Origin: Salinisphaera sp040361255
GTDB taxonomy: Bacteria > Pseudomonadota > Gammaproteobacteria > Nevskiales > Salinisphaeraceae
Direction of reading: 5' to 3'
NCBI RefSeq assembly: GCF_040361255.1
Contig: NZ_APNG01000008.1
Location: 62,001 to 126,000, forward strand
Length of the DNA: 64,000 nucleotides
Both the position numbers and the translations under genes were made by a program. Below, in pieces: positions 1 to 8,113 of this stretch. The first letter of the stretch is position 1. Every line of letters begins with the position of its first letter. The notes below the pieces were generated by a model. That model was given only the letters and a program-made list of their open reading frames with translations, was not told the DNA's origin and searched no databases.

Positions 1-469
1 GCTGGCCGGGCTGGGTGGCGGTTACATGCGCCTGGGTGTCGATACGATCACGATCGGGGCGCACCCAGGCGTTGTCGGTGACGATCTTGACCTCGTCGCC
101 GTCGACCTTGGGATGGCGGCCGGTTACCCCGTCATAGAGATAGATATCGCGTTCGCCGGGCGGTATGCGCCCATGTTTCGCGGTGACGTCCCAATACGTT
201 TTCGTGCCTGCAAGGTAGTGTACGTCAATATCCGTGAGCCGAGCCGAGTCGTCCGGGAAGTGCAGGCTCTGGCCCACGGTCATGCGATAGGCAAGCTTTC
301 CCTGCTCATCCATCTGACGCACCACGGCATCGCTCATGTAGTAGTCGCTGTTGTCCGGCGTGGACAAGCGCGGCTTATCGGTGTCGGTACTGGCGCGGTC
401 GAGCCCGACCACGCGCAGCCCCAGCAAAACGGCTGAGACGGCGAGCAGGATGGCGACGATGCGTAGCAT
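1..469 (-). CDS. lptC: LPS export protein LptC (partial, C-terminus off the window)
   Basis: Open reading frame on the minus strand starting at the ATG at 467-469 and running out of the left edge; 156 codons are visible. Residues about 4-17 form a hydrophobic N-terminal anchor (M-L-R-I-V-A-I-L-L-A-V), followed by a periplasmic beta-rich domain with LptC-like features (YYMSDAVVRQMDEQG, then a GRHPKVDGDEVKIVTDNAW stretch). LptC is the bitopic inner-membrane component that passes LPS from LptB2FG to LptA. It starts 12 bp downstream of the kdsC stop, matching the conserved kdsD-kdsC-lptC-lptA-lptB order, so lptA and lptB are expected just outside the window. Function is inferred from sequence plus context; the end is not visible. 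Confidence 0.88.
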   Translation of the reverse strand, partial: MLRIVAILLAVSAVLLGLRVVGLDRASTDTDKPRLSTPDNSDYYMSDAVVRQMDEQGKLAYRMTVGQSLHFPDDSARLTDIDVHYLAGTKTYWDVTAKHGRIPPGERDIYLYDGVTGRHPKVDGDEVKIVTDNAWVRPDRDRIDTQAHVTATQPGQ

Positions 470-481
470 GGGCGCGTATGG

Positions 482-991
482 CTAGTGGGCGTTATGGGCG
501 GCGATGATCAGTTCGCAGGCTTCGCGAACCGCGCCCTGGCCGCCCTCGAAACGACTCACCCAGTGGGCGGTTTCGATGACTTCATCGACCGCGTTGGCCA
601 CCGCCATGGCCAGGCGGGCCTGGCGCATGAGGCCCAGGTCGGGCAGGTCGTCGCCCATGACCGCGGCCTGATCCGGCGTGAGTTCGAGTTCGGCCAGCAA
701 GGCTTCGAAATCCAGCTGCTTGTCGTGGCTGTCGAGATAGATGTAGTCCACGCCCAGGGCATGCAGGCGCGCGGCGACCGCCGGCGATGGGCGGCCACTG
801 ATCGCGGCCACGGCCACGCCGGCGGCCTGCAGGCGCTGGATGCCCAGGCCGTCACGTACGTGCATGCTCTTGATCTCTTCGCCGTGGTCGTAGAGATAGA
901 GCTTGCCGTCGGTCATCACACCGTCGACATCGAATACCGCGACACGAATGTCGGCAGCACGCTGTTGTATTTCGCTGGCCTCGGGTTTCAT
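482..991 (-). CDS. kdsC: 3-deoxy-D-manno-octulosonate 8-phosphate phosphatase KdsC
   Basis: 169-residue HAD-superfamily phosphatase that removes phosphate from KDO-8-P in the cytoplasm, the last step before CMP-KDO activation for lipid A core assembly. The nucleophile motif is FDVDGVMTDG (about 20-29, D21 and D23), motif II is ISGR (64-67), the motif III lysine is near K91 and motif IV is GDDLPD (113-118). Length fits the small tetrameric C0-type KdsC with no cap domain. The start overlaps the kdsD stop (ATGA), so translation is probably coupled. Nothing unusual seen. Confidence 0.96.
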   Translation of the reverse strand: MKPEASEIQQRAADIRVAVFDVDGVMTDGKLYLYDHGEEIKSMHVRDGLGIQRLQAAGVAVAAISGRPSPAVAARLHALGVDYIYLDSHDKQLDFEALLAELELTPDQAAVMGDDLPDLGLMRQARLAMAVANAVDEVIETAHWVSRFEGGQGAVREACELIIAAHNAH

Positions 992-1965
992 ATCACTCCG
1001 GCTCGCAGGAAGTCCTGCATGTTGAGCGCCCCCTGGGGGCGATTATCGGCATCTACCACCAGTAATGCACCGCCGCCGATCCGGTGCGTCTGCAGCATGC
1101 GTACCGCCTCGGCGGCGAGCATGTCGGCGGTCACGGTCTTGGGCGAACGGGTCATGTGTTCGGCAATGCCGGCATGTTTGATGTCGATGTCCTGATCCAG
1201 TGTGCGACGCAGATCGCCATCGGTAAATACGCCGGCCAGTTTGCCGTGGTCATTGACCACGCCGGTCATGCCCAGCCCCTTGGCGCTCATTTCCAGCAGC
1301 GCTTCGCGCAGCAGCGCGCTTTCGGGCACGAGCGGCAGCTGTTCGCCGGTATGCATGATATCGGCCACCGTCAGCAGCAAGCGTCGCCCGAGCGCGCCGC
1401 CGGGGTGCGAGCGGGCGAAATCCTCGGCGGTGAAGTGGCGTGCTTCAAGCAGGGCGATGGCCAGCGCATCGCCCATGACCAGCGTCGCGGTGGTCGACGA
1501 GGTGGGCGCAAGTTCGAGCGGGCACGCTTCGATTTCCACCGCCACGTCCAGATGGACATCGGCCCGGCGCGCCAATGTGGACTGGGCATTGCCCGTCATG
1601 GCGATCAGCGGTAGGTCGAGACGCTTGATCAGCGGCAGAATGGTCAGAATCTCGCCCGTCTCGCCGGAATAGGACAGGGCGATCACGACGTCCTCGGCGG
1701 TGATCATGCCCAGATCGCCGTGGCTGGCCTCGCCCGGATGTACAAAGAATGCGGGCGTGCCGGTGGAGGCCAGGGTGGCCGCGATCTTGCCGCCGATATG
1801 GCCCGATTTGCCCATGCCGGTCACCACCACACGGCCACGGCAACCCAGCAGCGTTTCGGCGGCGGCGGCAAACGAGGCATCGATACGCGAAGCCAGTGCG
1901 GCTGCGGCCGCGGCCTCGATATCGATCACGCGGCGCGCCGAGTGGAGAATGTCCTGTGTGTTCAT
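988..1965 (-). CDS. kdsD: Arabinose-5-phosphate isomerase KdsD
   Basis: Interconverts D-ribulose-5-P and D-arabinose-5-P, the entry step to KDO. The protein has an N-terminal SIS sugar-isomerase domain (GRVVVTGMGKSGHIG, SYSGETGEI, SHPGGALGRRLL) and two C-terminal CBS repeats (about residues 205-325). The ATG at 1965 gives 325 residues, the family length; an ATG at 1998 would add 11 residues without similarity (MAIRSYARIVA) and is less likely. First gene of the kdsD-kdsC-lptC unit, transcribed away from the ABC transporter that begins at 2115. Confidence 0.95.
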   Translation of the reverse strand: MNTQDILHSARRVIDIEAAAAAALASRIDASFAAAAETLLGCRGRVVVTGMGKSGHIGGKIAATLASTGTPAFFVHPGEASHGDLGMITAEDVVIALSYSGETGEILTILPLIKRLDLPLIAMTGNAQSTLARRADVHLDVAVEIEACPLELAPTSSTTATLVMGDALAIALLEARHFTAEDFARSHPGGALGRRLLLTVADIMHTGEQLPLVPESALLREALLEMSAKGLGMTGVVNDHGKLAGVFTDGDLRRTLDQDIDIKHAGIAEHMTRSPKTVTADMLAAEAVRMLQTHRIGGGALLVVDADNRPQGALNMQDFLRAGVI

Positions 1966-2076
1966 GGCCACTATTCTAGCGTAGCTGCGAATCGCCAAGA
2001 TATTGTTCGTTCAGGCTTTCGCAGCGCGGCGGTTCGGGTTGCGGTCGTTGGCGTATGCAGGTTTGCATGCGCCCCG

Positions 2077-2082
2077 TATAAT
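2077..2082 (+). promoter_or_regulatory. Putative -10 element upstream of the YadG-type gene
   Basis: A perfect TATAAT lies 33 bp before the ATG at 2115 in the kdsD/ABC-transporter divergent gap. No convincing -35 hexamer is found at the right spacing, so this is a candidate only. Confidence 0.45.
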
Positions 2083-2114
2083 GCGCGCCCTTTTGCTCGA
2101 CTTGCGCGGCTGCG

Positions 2115-3053
2115 ATGACCGAACCCGCTATCTCCATACAGAATGTCGAAAAGCGCTACCCGAGCACGCATGCGCTCAAGGGTGTGTCTTTCGATATCCG
2201 TCCGGGCGAATATTTCGGCCTGCTGGGCCCCAACGGCGCCGGCAAGTCCACCCTGATCAGCATCATCGCCGGATTGACCCATGCGACGTCCGGCAATGTG
2301 GCCGTACTTGGCCACGATGTGCGGCGCGATTTCCGCCAGTCTCGGCGCGCGCTGGGCGTGGTGCCGCAGGAGCTGGTCTACGACCCGTTCTTTCCGGTGC
2401 GCGAGATGTTGCGTATCCAGGCCGGTTATTTTGGCTGCGGCAAGGATTACTGGCCCTGGATCGATGAGCTGCTCGAGCGCCTGGACCTGACCAACAAGGC
2501 CGAGGTATCCATGCGCGCGCTCTCCGGCGGCATGAAGCGGCGGGTGCTCATCGCCCAGGCGCTGGTGCATAAGCCGGGCGTGGTGATTCTCGACGAGCCC
2601 ACCGCGGGCGTGGATGTGGAACTGCGGCGCACGCTCTGGCATTTCACCCGCGAGCTCAACGATGCCGGTCATACCATCGTGTTGACCACGCACTATCTGG
2701 AAGAGGCCGAGGAGCTGTGCGACCGCATCGCGATTCTCGACCAGGGCCGGTTGTCGGTGCTCGAGGACAAGCGCGCCTTGCTCGACCGGCATCCGTATCG
2801 ATTTTTGTCGCTCCAGCTGTCCGGTCAGGGCGGCGCGCTGCCGGCCAGTGTCGAGCGGCTCATCGAGGATCGCCACGACGATACGCTCGAACTCAAACTC
2901 GAGCAGGGCAAGGATTTCATTGCCGATGTCATGGAAGCGATCCGCGATGCGGGCTATCGCATACAGGATGTACGCACCCGTGAGCCGTCGCTGGAGAACA
3001 TCTTCGTCGAGCTGACCGACCACTCGCACGACCACGACGAGGACGCCGCATGA
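2115..3053 (+). CDS. ABC transporter ATP-binding protein, YadG-like
   Basis: 312-residue ATPase subunit of an ABC-2 type transporter. Walker A GPNGAGKS is at 38-45, the signature LSGGM at 136-140, and Walker B VVILDEPTAGV starts near 156 with the catalytic Glu next to the Asp. A switch His follows in TTHYLEEAEE. The C-terminal 70 residues form the regulatory extension usual for this subfamily and end in a short His/Asp-rich tail (HSHDHDEDAA). The stop overlaps the start of the permease gene (ATGA), so the two subunits are made together. Substrate is not determinable. In E. coli and Pseudomonas the equivalent position between kdsD and ibaG-murA holds the mla phospholipid-transport genes. Confidence 0.93.
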   Translation: MTEPAISIQNVEKRYPSTHALKGVSFDIRPGEYFGLLGPNGAGKSTLISIIAGLTHATSGNVAVLGHDVRRDFRQSRRALGVVPQELVYDPFFPVREMLRIQAGYFGCGKDYWPWIDELLERLDLTNKAEVSMRALSGGMKRRVLIAQALVHKPGVVILDEPTAGVDVELRRTLWHFTRELNDAGHTIVLTTHYLEEAEELCDRIAILDQGRLSVLEDKRALLDRHPYRFLSLQLSGQGGALPASVERLIEDRHDDTLELKLEQGKDFIADVMEAIRDAGYRIQDVRTREPSLENIFVELTDHSHDHDEDAA

Positions 3054-3805
3054 ACTGGCAGGGCTGTTTCACGCTTTTTTCCAAGGAAGTCCGCCGCTTC
3101 TACAGTGTTATTCTGCAGACCGTGGGCGCGCCGGTGGTCACGGCACTGCTCTACATGGTGGTGTTCGGCCAGGTGCTTCAGGGCCAGGAAATCCAGGGCG
3201 TGCCGGCGTCGGCGTTTCTGGTGCCGGGGCTGATGATGATGAGCATCATCCAGAACTCCTTCGCCAACACCTCGTCGAGCCTGACCCAGTCCAAGATCAA
3301 CGGCAATCTGGTGTTTTTGCTGATGACGCCGCTGTCGGCCTTCGAGATCTATCTGGCCTATATCGGCGCCTCGCTGGTGCGCGCGACACTGGTGGCGGTG
3401 GTGTTGTATCTGGTCACCCAGCTGTTCGTGAGCGTGCCGGTATCGAATCCGTTGCTGGTGGCCACCATGCTGGTGTTCGGCGGGGGTACGCTGGCCGTGA
3501 TGGGTCTGATCGCCGGTATTCTCGCGAACAAGTTCGACCATCTGGCCGCGTTTCAGAATTTCTTCATCATGCCGCTGTCGTTTCTGTCCGGCGTGTTCTA
3601 CTCGATTCATTCGCTGCCCGAGTTCTGGCAGAAGGCCTCGCACTTCAATCCGTTCTTCTACATGATCGATGGATTCCGGCAGGGCTTTTTCGGGGTCGGT
3701 GACAGCGATCCGTTGCGCAGCGTGGTGGTCGCGGCAGCGTTTTTCGTATTCGTGTCGTCGATCTGTGTGACCATGCTGGCCAAGGGTTACAAGATCCGCG
3801 GCTAG
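3050..3805 (+). CDS. ABC-2 type permease, YadH-like
   Basis: 251-residue integral membrane protein with about six hydrophobic segments (for example around 20-45, 60-80, 105-130, 140-165, 170-190 and 225-245), typical of the ABC-2 permease family (E. coli YadH length 256). It contains the PGLMMMSIIQNSFANTSSS stretch and a late PEFWQKASHFNPFFYMIDGFR segment characteristic of this family. Pairs with the overlapping ATPase at 2115-3053. Export of a drug, polysaccharide or lipid is possible; the sequence does not decide. Confidence 0.93.
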   Translation: MNWQGCFTLFSKEVRRFYSVILQTVGAPVVTALLYMVVFGQVLQGQEIQGVPASAFLVPGLMMMSIIQNSFANTSSSLTQSKINGNLVFLLMTPLSAFEIYLAYIGASLVRATLVAVVLYLVTQLFVSVPVSNPLLVATMLVFGGGTLAVMGLIAGILANKFDHLAAFQNFFIMPLSFLSGVFYSIHSLPEFWQKASHFNPFFYMIDGFRQGFFGVGDSDPLRSVVVAAAFFVFVSSICVTMLAKGYKIRG

Positions 3806-3878
3806 CGTGGAAAAGCGGCCGCCAGCGGGTCGCTCGTGCTAGCATTTCGCGCTGCGTTTTTTCCAACGAACCCGAATC

Positions 3879-4121
3879 ATGTATAGCCCGGAAGCCGTAC
3901 GCGAACTTATCGTATCCGCCTTGCCCGACGCCGATGTGAAGATCGTGAGCGACGACGGCGTGCATTTCGCCGGCCGGATCGTGAGCGAAAGTTTCGAAGG
4001 CAAGCCGCCGGTCAAGCGCCAGATGATGGTGTACGCCGCGCTTGGCGAACTCATGGGCAACGAAATCCATGCCCTGACCATGAAGACCTGGACGCCCGAC
4101 GAATTCGCCGCCGCGTCCTGA
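3879..4121 (+). CDS. ibaG: BolA-family protein IbaG
   Basis: 80-residue BolA-like protein. In the family this small stress/acid-resistance protein binds Fe-S clusters with monothiol glutaredoxin. The sequence begins MYSPEAVRELIVSALPDADV and has the conserved core with VKRQMMVYAALGELM near the C-terminal half, and short length of YrbA/IbaG rather than BolA. It stands directly upstream of murA (28 bp gap), the same pairing as ibaG-murA in E. coli, which supports the specific name. Confidence 0.9.
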   Translation: MYSPEAVRELIVSALPDADVKIVSDDGVHFAGRIVSESFEGKPPVKRQMMVYAALGELMGNEIHALTMKTWTPDEFAAAS

Positions 4122-4149
4122 TAACACCGACTTTTTAGGATTACGCGCG

Positions 4150-5442
4150 ATGGATCTACTGCGCATCGAGGGCGGGCCGCCGTTGAACGGCAGCGTGCGT
4201 GCCTCGGGGGCTAAAAACGCCACCCTGCCGATCATGACCGCGGCATTGCTCATCGACGAGCCGTTGCTGGTGGAAAACGTGCCGCATCTGGAAGATGTGA
4301 CCACCACCAACGTACTGCTCGCGCATATGGGCGTGTCGGTGACCATTGGTGACTACATGGTGGTCGAGGCCGATGCCTCCACGATCACCCGCTGTGTCGC
4401 GCCTTATGATCTGGTCAAGACCATGCGCGCCTCGATTCTGGTGCTGGGCCCGTTGCTGGCACGCCACGGCGAGGCCGAAGTGTCGTTGCCCGGCGGCTGT
4501 GCGATCGGCGCCCGCCCGGTGGATATTCATCTGCGCGGCCTAGAGGCCATGGGCGCGGAAATAAGGGTCGAGGCCGGCTATGTGAAAGCGCGCTGCAGCC
4601 GGCTCAAGGGGGCACGTATCGCCATGGATACGGTCACCGTCACCGGTACCGAAAACCTGATGATGGCGGCCACGCTGGCTGACGGCGTCACGATTCTCGA
4701 AAATGCCGCCCGTGAGCCGGAAGTGGTGGATCTGGCCCGCTGTCTGATCGCCATGGGCGCGGAGATCGAAGGCGCCGGCACGTCCACGATTACCATCCGC
4801 GGCAAGAAGAAGCTCCACGGCGCGCGTCATCGCGTGCTGCCCGATCGAATCGAAACCGGCACCTTTCTGGTGGCCGGTGCGGCCAGCCGGGGTCGGGTCA
4901 AGGTCACCCATACCGATCCGAGTCTGGTCGATGCGATCACCGACAAGCTTGCCGAGGCGGGCGCGCATATCGCCACCGGCAACGACTGGATCGAAGTCGA
5001 CATGCGTGGCAAGCAGGCACGGTCGGTCAATCTGCGCACGGCGCCGTATCCCGGGTTTCCCACCGATATGCAGGCGCAGTTCTGTGTGCTCAACGCGCTC
5101 GCGGACGGGGTGGGTACGGTCACGGAAACGGTGTTCGAAAATCGTTTCATGCACGTATCCGAGCTGCAGCGCATGGGTGCGAAGATTCGCCAGGAAGGCA
5201 ATACCGTGATCGTGACCGGTATCCAGCGCCTGACCGGCGCGCCGGTGATGGCGACCGATCTGCGCGCCTCGGCTTCGCTGGTGATTGCCGGCTTGGTCGC
5301 CGATGGTTCGACCGACGTGCGGCGGATCTATCACATCGATCGCGGCTATGAATGTATCGAGGAAAAGATGGCGCAGCTGGGCGGGCATATTCAGCGTCTG
5401 CCCGATCGCGCGCCGGTGACCGCGCGTGAGGTGAGCGCATGA
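4150..5442 (+). CDS. murA: UDP-N-acetylglucosamine 1-carboxyvinyltransferase MurA
   Basis: 430-residue enolpyruvyl transferase catalysing the first committed step of peptidoglycan synthesis (PEP + UDP-GlcNAc to enolpyruvyl-UDP-GlcNAc) in the cytoplasm. The catalytic loop LPGGCAIGARPVD carries the active-site Cys at about 117, so the fosfomycin-sensitive form is predicted. The N-terminal SGAKNATLPIM substrate-binding motif and the late DLRASASLVIAGL motif are intact. AGGA lies ahead of the ATG. The stop overlaps the hisG start (ATGA), linking cell-wall and histidine genes in one transcript. Confidence 0.97.
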   Translation: MDLLRIEGGPPLNGSVRASGAKNATLPIMTAALLIDEPLLVENVPHLEDVTTTNVLLAHMGVSVTIGDYMVVEADASTITRCVAPYDLVKTMRASILVLGPLLARHGEAEVSLPGGCAIGARPVDIHLRGLEAMGAEIRVEAGYVKARCSRLKGARIAMDTVTVTGTENLMMAATLADGVTILENAAREPEVVDLARCLIAMGAEIEGAGTSTITIRGKKKLHGARHRVLPDRIETGTFLVAGAASRGRVKVTHTDPSLVDAITDKLAEAGAHIATGNDWIEVDMRGKQARSVNLRTAPYPGFPTDMQAQFCVLNALADGVGTVTETVFENRFMHVSELQRMGAKIRQEGNTVIVTGIQRLTGAPVMATDLRASASLVIAGLVADGSTDVRRIYHIDRGYECIEEKMAQLGGHIQRLPDRAPVTAREVSA

Positions 5443-6083
5443 GCCGCCAGATCACGCTCGCGCTTTCCAAGGGGCGCATTCTCGAAGCCACGCTGCCGCT
5501 GCTGGCCGCTGCGGGTATCGAGCCGGAGGTCGATCCGGACAAATCGCGCAAGCTGGTGTTCGAGACCAACCGGCCCGGCCTGCGGCTGCTCGTGATTCGC
5601 GCCTCGGACGTGCCGACCTTCGTGGCCTACGGCGCGGCCGATATCGGCATTTCCGGCAAGGACGTGCTCATCGAACACGGGGGCGCCGATCTCTACGAGC
5701 CGCTGGATCTGGGTATCGCGCGCTGCAAACTCATGACCGCTGGCCTGCCGGGCGCAATGGATGCAGCCGGCCATCGCCCGCTGCGAGTGGCCACCAAATA
5801 CGTCGAAACCACGCGGGCTTATTTCTCGCGGCTCGGCCGGCAGGTCGAGATCATCAAGCTCTACGGCTCGATGGAGCTGGCACCGCTGGTAGGACTGGCG
5901 GATGTGATCGTGGACCTGGTGGATACGGGTAACACGCTGCGCGCCAACGGCCTGGAGCCGTTCGAGGTGATCGAGGACATCAGCGCGCGGCTGGTCGTCA
6001 ACAAGGCGGCCCAGAAGATGAAGCATGCCGAGATCGGTGAACTGATCGAACTGTTCGATCCGAAGGCCGGAGGTCCGGCGTGA
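5439..6083 (+). CDS. hisG: ATP phosphoribosyltransferase, short form (HisG-S)
   Basis: 214-residue catalytic subunit for the first step of histidine synthesis (ATP + PRPP to PR-ATP). It has LALSKGRILEATLPLL at the N-terminus, the GAADIGISGKDVL loop, and the PRPP-binding segment DVIVDLVDTGNTLRANGL. It lacks the roughly 80-residue C-terminal ACT-like regulatory domain of the long form (about 299 residues in E. coli). Short HisG normally works in a hetero-octamer with the regulatory subunit HisZ, which is not in this window. Overlaps murA upstream and hisD downstream by 4 bp each. Confidence 0.95.
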   Translation: MSRQITLALSKGRILEATLPLLAAAGIEPEVDPDKSRKLVFETNRPGLRLLVIRASDVPTFVAYGAADIGISGKDVLIEHGGADLYEPLDLGIARCKLMTAGLPGAMDAAGHRPLRVATKYVETTRAYFSRLGRQVEIIKLYGSMELAPLVGLADVIVDLVDTGNTLRANGLEPFEVIEDISARLVVNKAAQKMKHAEIGELIELFDPKAGGPA

Positions 6084-7384
6084 TGCGGCGTCTGGACAGT
6101 GCTTCGGCCGACTTCGAATCGCAATTCGAAGCGTTGATCGATAGCGATACGCCGGCCCAGGCCGAAATCGATAGTCGCGTGGCCGCCATCATTGGCGATG
6201 TGCGCGCACGCGGCGATGCGGCAGTCGTCGAATACACCCGCGAACTCGATCGCCATCCGGCCAGCGACATGGGCGCGCTGGAAATTGCGCCCGCGCGTCT
6301 GGCCGCCGCCCTCGAGGCGATGCCGGCCAAGCCGCGTGCTGCGCTGGAAAGCGCGGCCGATCGTATTCGGCGCTATGCCGAGTCGCAGAAGATTACGGCC
6401 CAGGCGTACGAGGACGAATACGGCAATCGGCTGGGCCAGGTCGTGCGTGCAATCGAACGTGCCGGCATCTATGCGCCGGGCGGCAAGGCAGCCTATCCGT
6501 CGAGTGTGTTGATGAACGCCTTGCCGGCGCAGGTGGCCGGCGTGTCGGAAATCGTGATGGTCTCGCCCGCACCGGGCGGCGAGGTCAACGACTGGGTGCT
6601 GGCCGCGGCCGCGCTCGCCGGCGTCGATCGCTTCTTTACCATCGGCGGCGCCCAGGCGGTTGCTGCGCTGGCCTATGGCACCGAAAGCGTGCCCGGGGTC
6701 GACAAGATCGTGGGCCCGGGCAATGCCTATGTGGCGGAAGCCAAGCGTCAGGTATTCGGCCGGGTGGGGATCGAGTCCGTCGCCGGGCCGTCCGAGGTGC
6801 TGATTCTCGCCGATGGCAGCGGTGACCCGGACTGGGCCGCACTCGATCTATTCGCCCAGGCCGAACATGGCGAGGATTCGCGCGCGTTGCTGATCAGCCC
6901 GGATGCCTCGTTTCTGACTGCGGTCGAAGCCGCGGTCGAACGTCTGCTCGAAGACCAGCCGCGTTGCGACATCATTCGTGCATCGCTGGCCAATCACGGC
7001 GCATTGATCGCGGTCGCCGATATGGCCGAGGCGCTTGCGCTGTCCAATCGTATTGCCCCGGAACATCTGGAGTTGGCTGTCGCCGATCCGGATGCGTTGC
7101 TGGACGGCATCCAGCACGCGGGCGCGATCTTCATGGGCCATCGCACGCCCGAGGCGTTTGGCGACTACTGCGCTGGGCCCAATCACGTATTGCCCACCGG
7201 GCGCACGGCGCGTTTTTCGTCGGCGCTTGGCGTTTACGATTTCCAGAAGCGGCTGTCGATCATCCAGGCCAGTCCGGCAGGCGCGGCCGCCTTGGCTCCG
7301 GTCGCTGAAGAGCTGGCACTCGGTGAAGGTCTGTATGCCCACGCCGCCTCGGCGCGGGTACGTGCCGGCAATCCACAGGACTGA
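6080..7384 (+). CDS. hisD: Histidinol dehydrogenase
   Basis: 434-residue zinc enzyme that oxidises L-histidinol to L-histidine in two NAD-dependent steps. Full family length. Recognisable segments include RAGIYAPGGKAAYPSSVLMNA, the GPGNAYVAEAKRQVFG loop, AGPSEVLI, the AEHGEDSRA zinc-site region and the late FGDYCAGPNHVLPT stretch. Its ATG overlaps the hisG stop. hisC and the remaining his genes do not follow; petA comes next after a 129-bp gap. Confidence 0.97.
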   Translation: MMRRLDSASADFESQFEALIDSDTPAQAEIDSRVAAIIGDVRARGDAAVVEYTRELDRHPASDMGALEIAPARLAAALEAMPAKPRAALESAADRIRRYAESQKITAQAYEDEYGNRLGQVVRAIERAGIYAPGGKAAYPSSVLMNALPAQVAGVSEIVMVSPAPGGEVNDWVLAAAALAGVDRFFTIGGAQAVAALAYGTESVPGVDKIVGPGNAYVAEAKRQVFGRVGIESVAGPSEVLILADGSGDPDWAALDLFAQAEHGEDSRALLISPDASFLTAVEAAVERLLEDQPRCDIIRASLANHGALIAVADMAEALALSNRIAPEHLELAVADPDALLDGIQHAGAIFMGHRTPEAFGDYCAGPNHVLPTGRTARFSSALGVYDFQKRLSIIQASPAGAAALAPVAEELALGEGLYAHAASARVRAGNPQD

Positions 7385-7408
7385 GTCAGCTGTGATTACG
7401 TCGCGCTG

Positions 7409-7417
7409 TGCTATACT
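7409..7417 (+). promoter_or_regulatory. Putative extended -10 promoter of petABC
   Basis: TG-C-TATACT forms an extended -10 element about 97 bp before the petA ATG, in the only sizeable gap between hisD and petA. No strong -35 is seen, which is compatible with an extended -10 promoter. Confidence 0.5.
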
Positions 7418-7513
7418 TTTCAGACTCCTTGCGGCGTCCTGCTACGCTGCGGATCACGCACCCATCAGAAAAATCGAACCGGCATTTCTGCCCTGCTCGA
7501 AGAGGTTTTACGC

Positions 7514-8113
7514 ATGAGCAAAGAGGGGGTCGACGTCGGCAAACGCCGATTTTTGACCACCGCCACCGCAGCCGTCGGTGGCGTGGGCGCGGCCTTTGTG
7601 GCCACACCGTTTGTCAAGTCCTGGCTGCCGAGTGCGCGCGCCAAGGCGGCTGGCGCTCCGGTGGAGGTCAACATCGCTGCATTGGAAGAGGGCGCCATGG
7701 TCAGCGTGACCTGGCGAGGCAAGCCGGTCTGGGTGGTGCGTCGCACGCCCGACATGCTGGAAACCCTGGATGAAGTCGCGCCGGAACTGGCAGACCCGGA
7801 ATCCAAGATGGACCAGCAGCCCGAGTACTGCCGCAACCCGCACCGCTCGATCAAGCCGGCGGTTCTGGTGATGGTCGGCATCTGTACGCATCTGGGGTGC
7901 TCGCCGAAATATCGGCCCGAGGCCAGCGGCGGTCAGCTCGACTACAGTGGCTTCTTCTGCCCCTGTCATGGCTCGAAGTACGATATCTCGGGCCGTGTAT
8001 ATGCGGCCCAACCGGCGCCACTCAATATGGTCGTGCCGCCGCATCGCTATGAGAGCGACAGCCTTATAGTGGTAGGCGAGGATCCGAACCAGGGCGGCGA
8101 GGAGGCTGCGTAA
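7514..8113 (+). CDS. petA: Ubiquinol-cytochrome c reductase, Rieske iron-sulfur subunit
   Basis: 199-residue Rieske protein of the cytochrome bc1 complex. A twin-arginine-type N-terminus (KRRFLT at about 10-15) leads into one membrane anchor (about 16-38). The 2Fe-2S site is complete: CTHLGC (C124, H126, disulfide partner C129) and CPCHGS (C149, C151, H152), followed by the GRVYAAQPAPLNMVVPP proline loop. It transfers electrons from ubiquinol to cytochrome c1. The stop abuts the petB start. The ATG is preceded by an AGAGG-type ribosome site (about 7501-7505). Confidence 0.96.
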   Translation: MSKEGVDVGKRRFLTTATAAVGGVGAAFVATPFVKSWLPSARAKAAGAPVEVNIAALEEGAMVSVTWRGKPVWVVRRTPDMLETLDEVAPELADPESKMDQQPEYCRNPHRSIKPAVLVMVGICTHLGCSPKYRPEASGGQLDYSGFFCPCHGSKYDISGRVYAAQPAPLNMVVPPHRYESDSLIVVGEDPNQGGEEAA

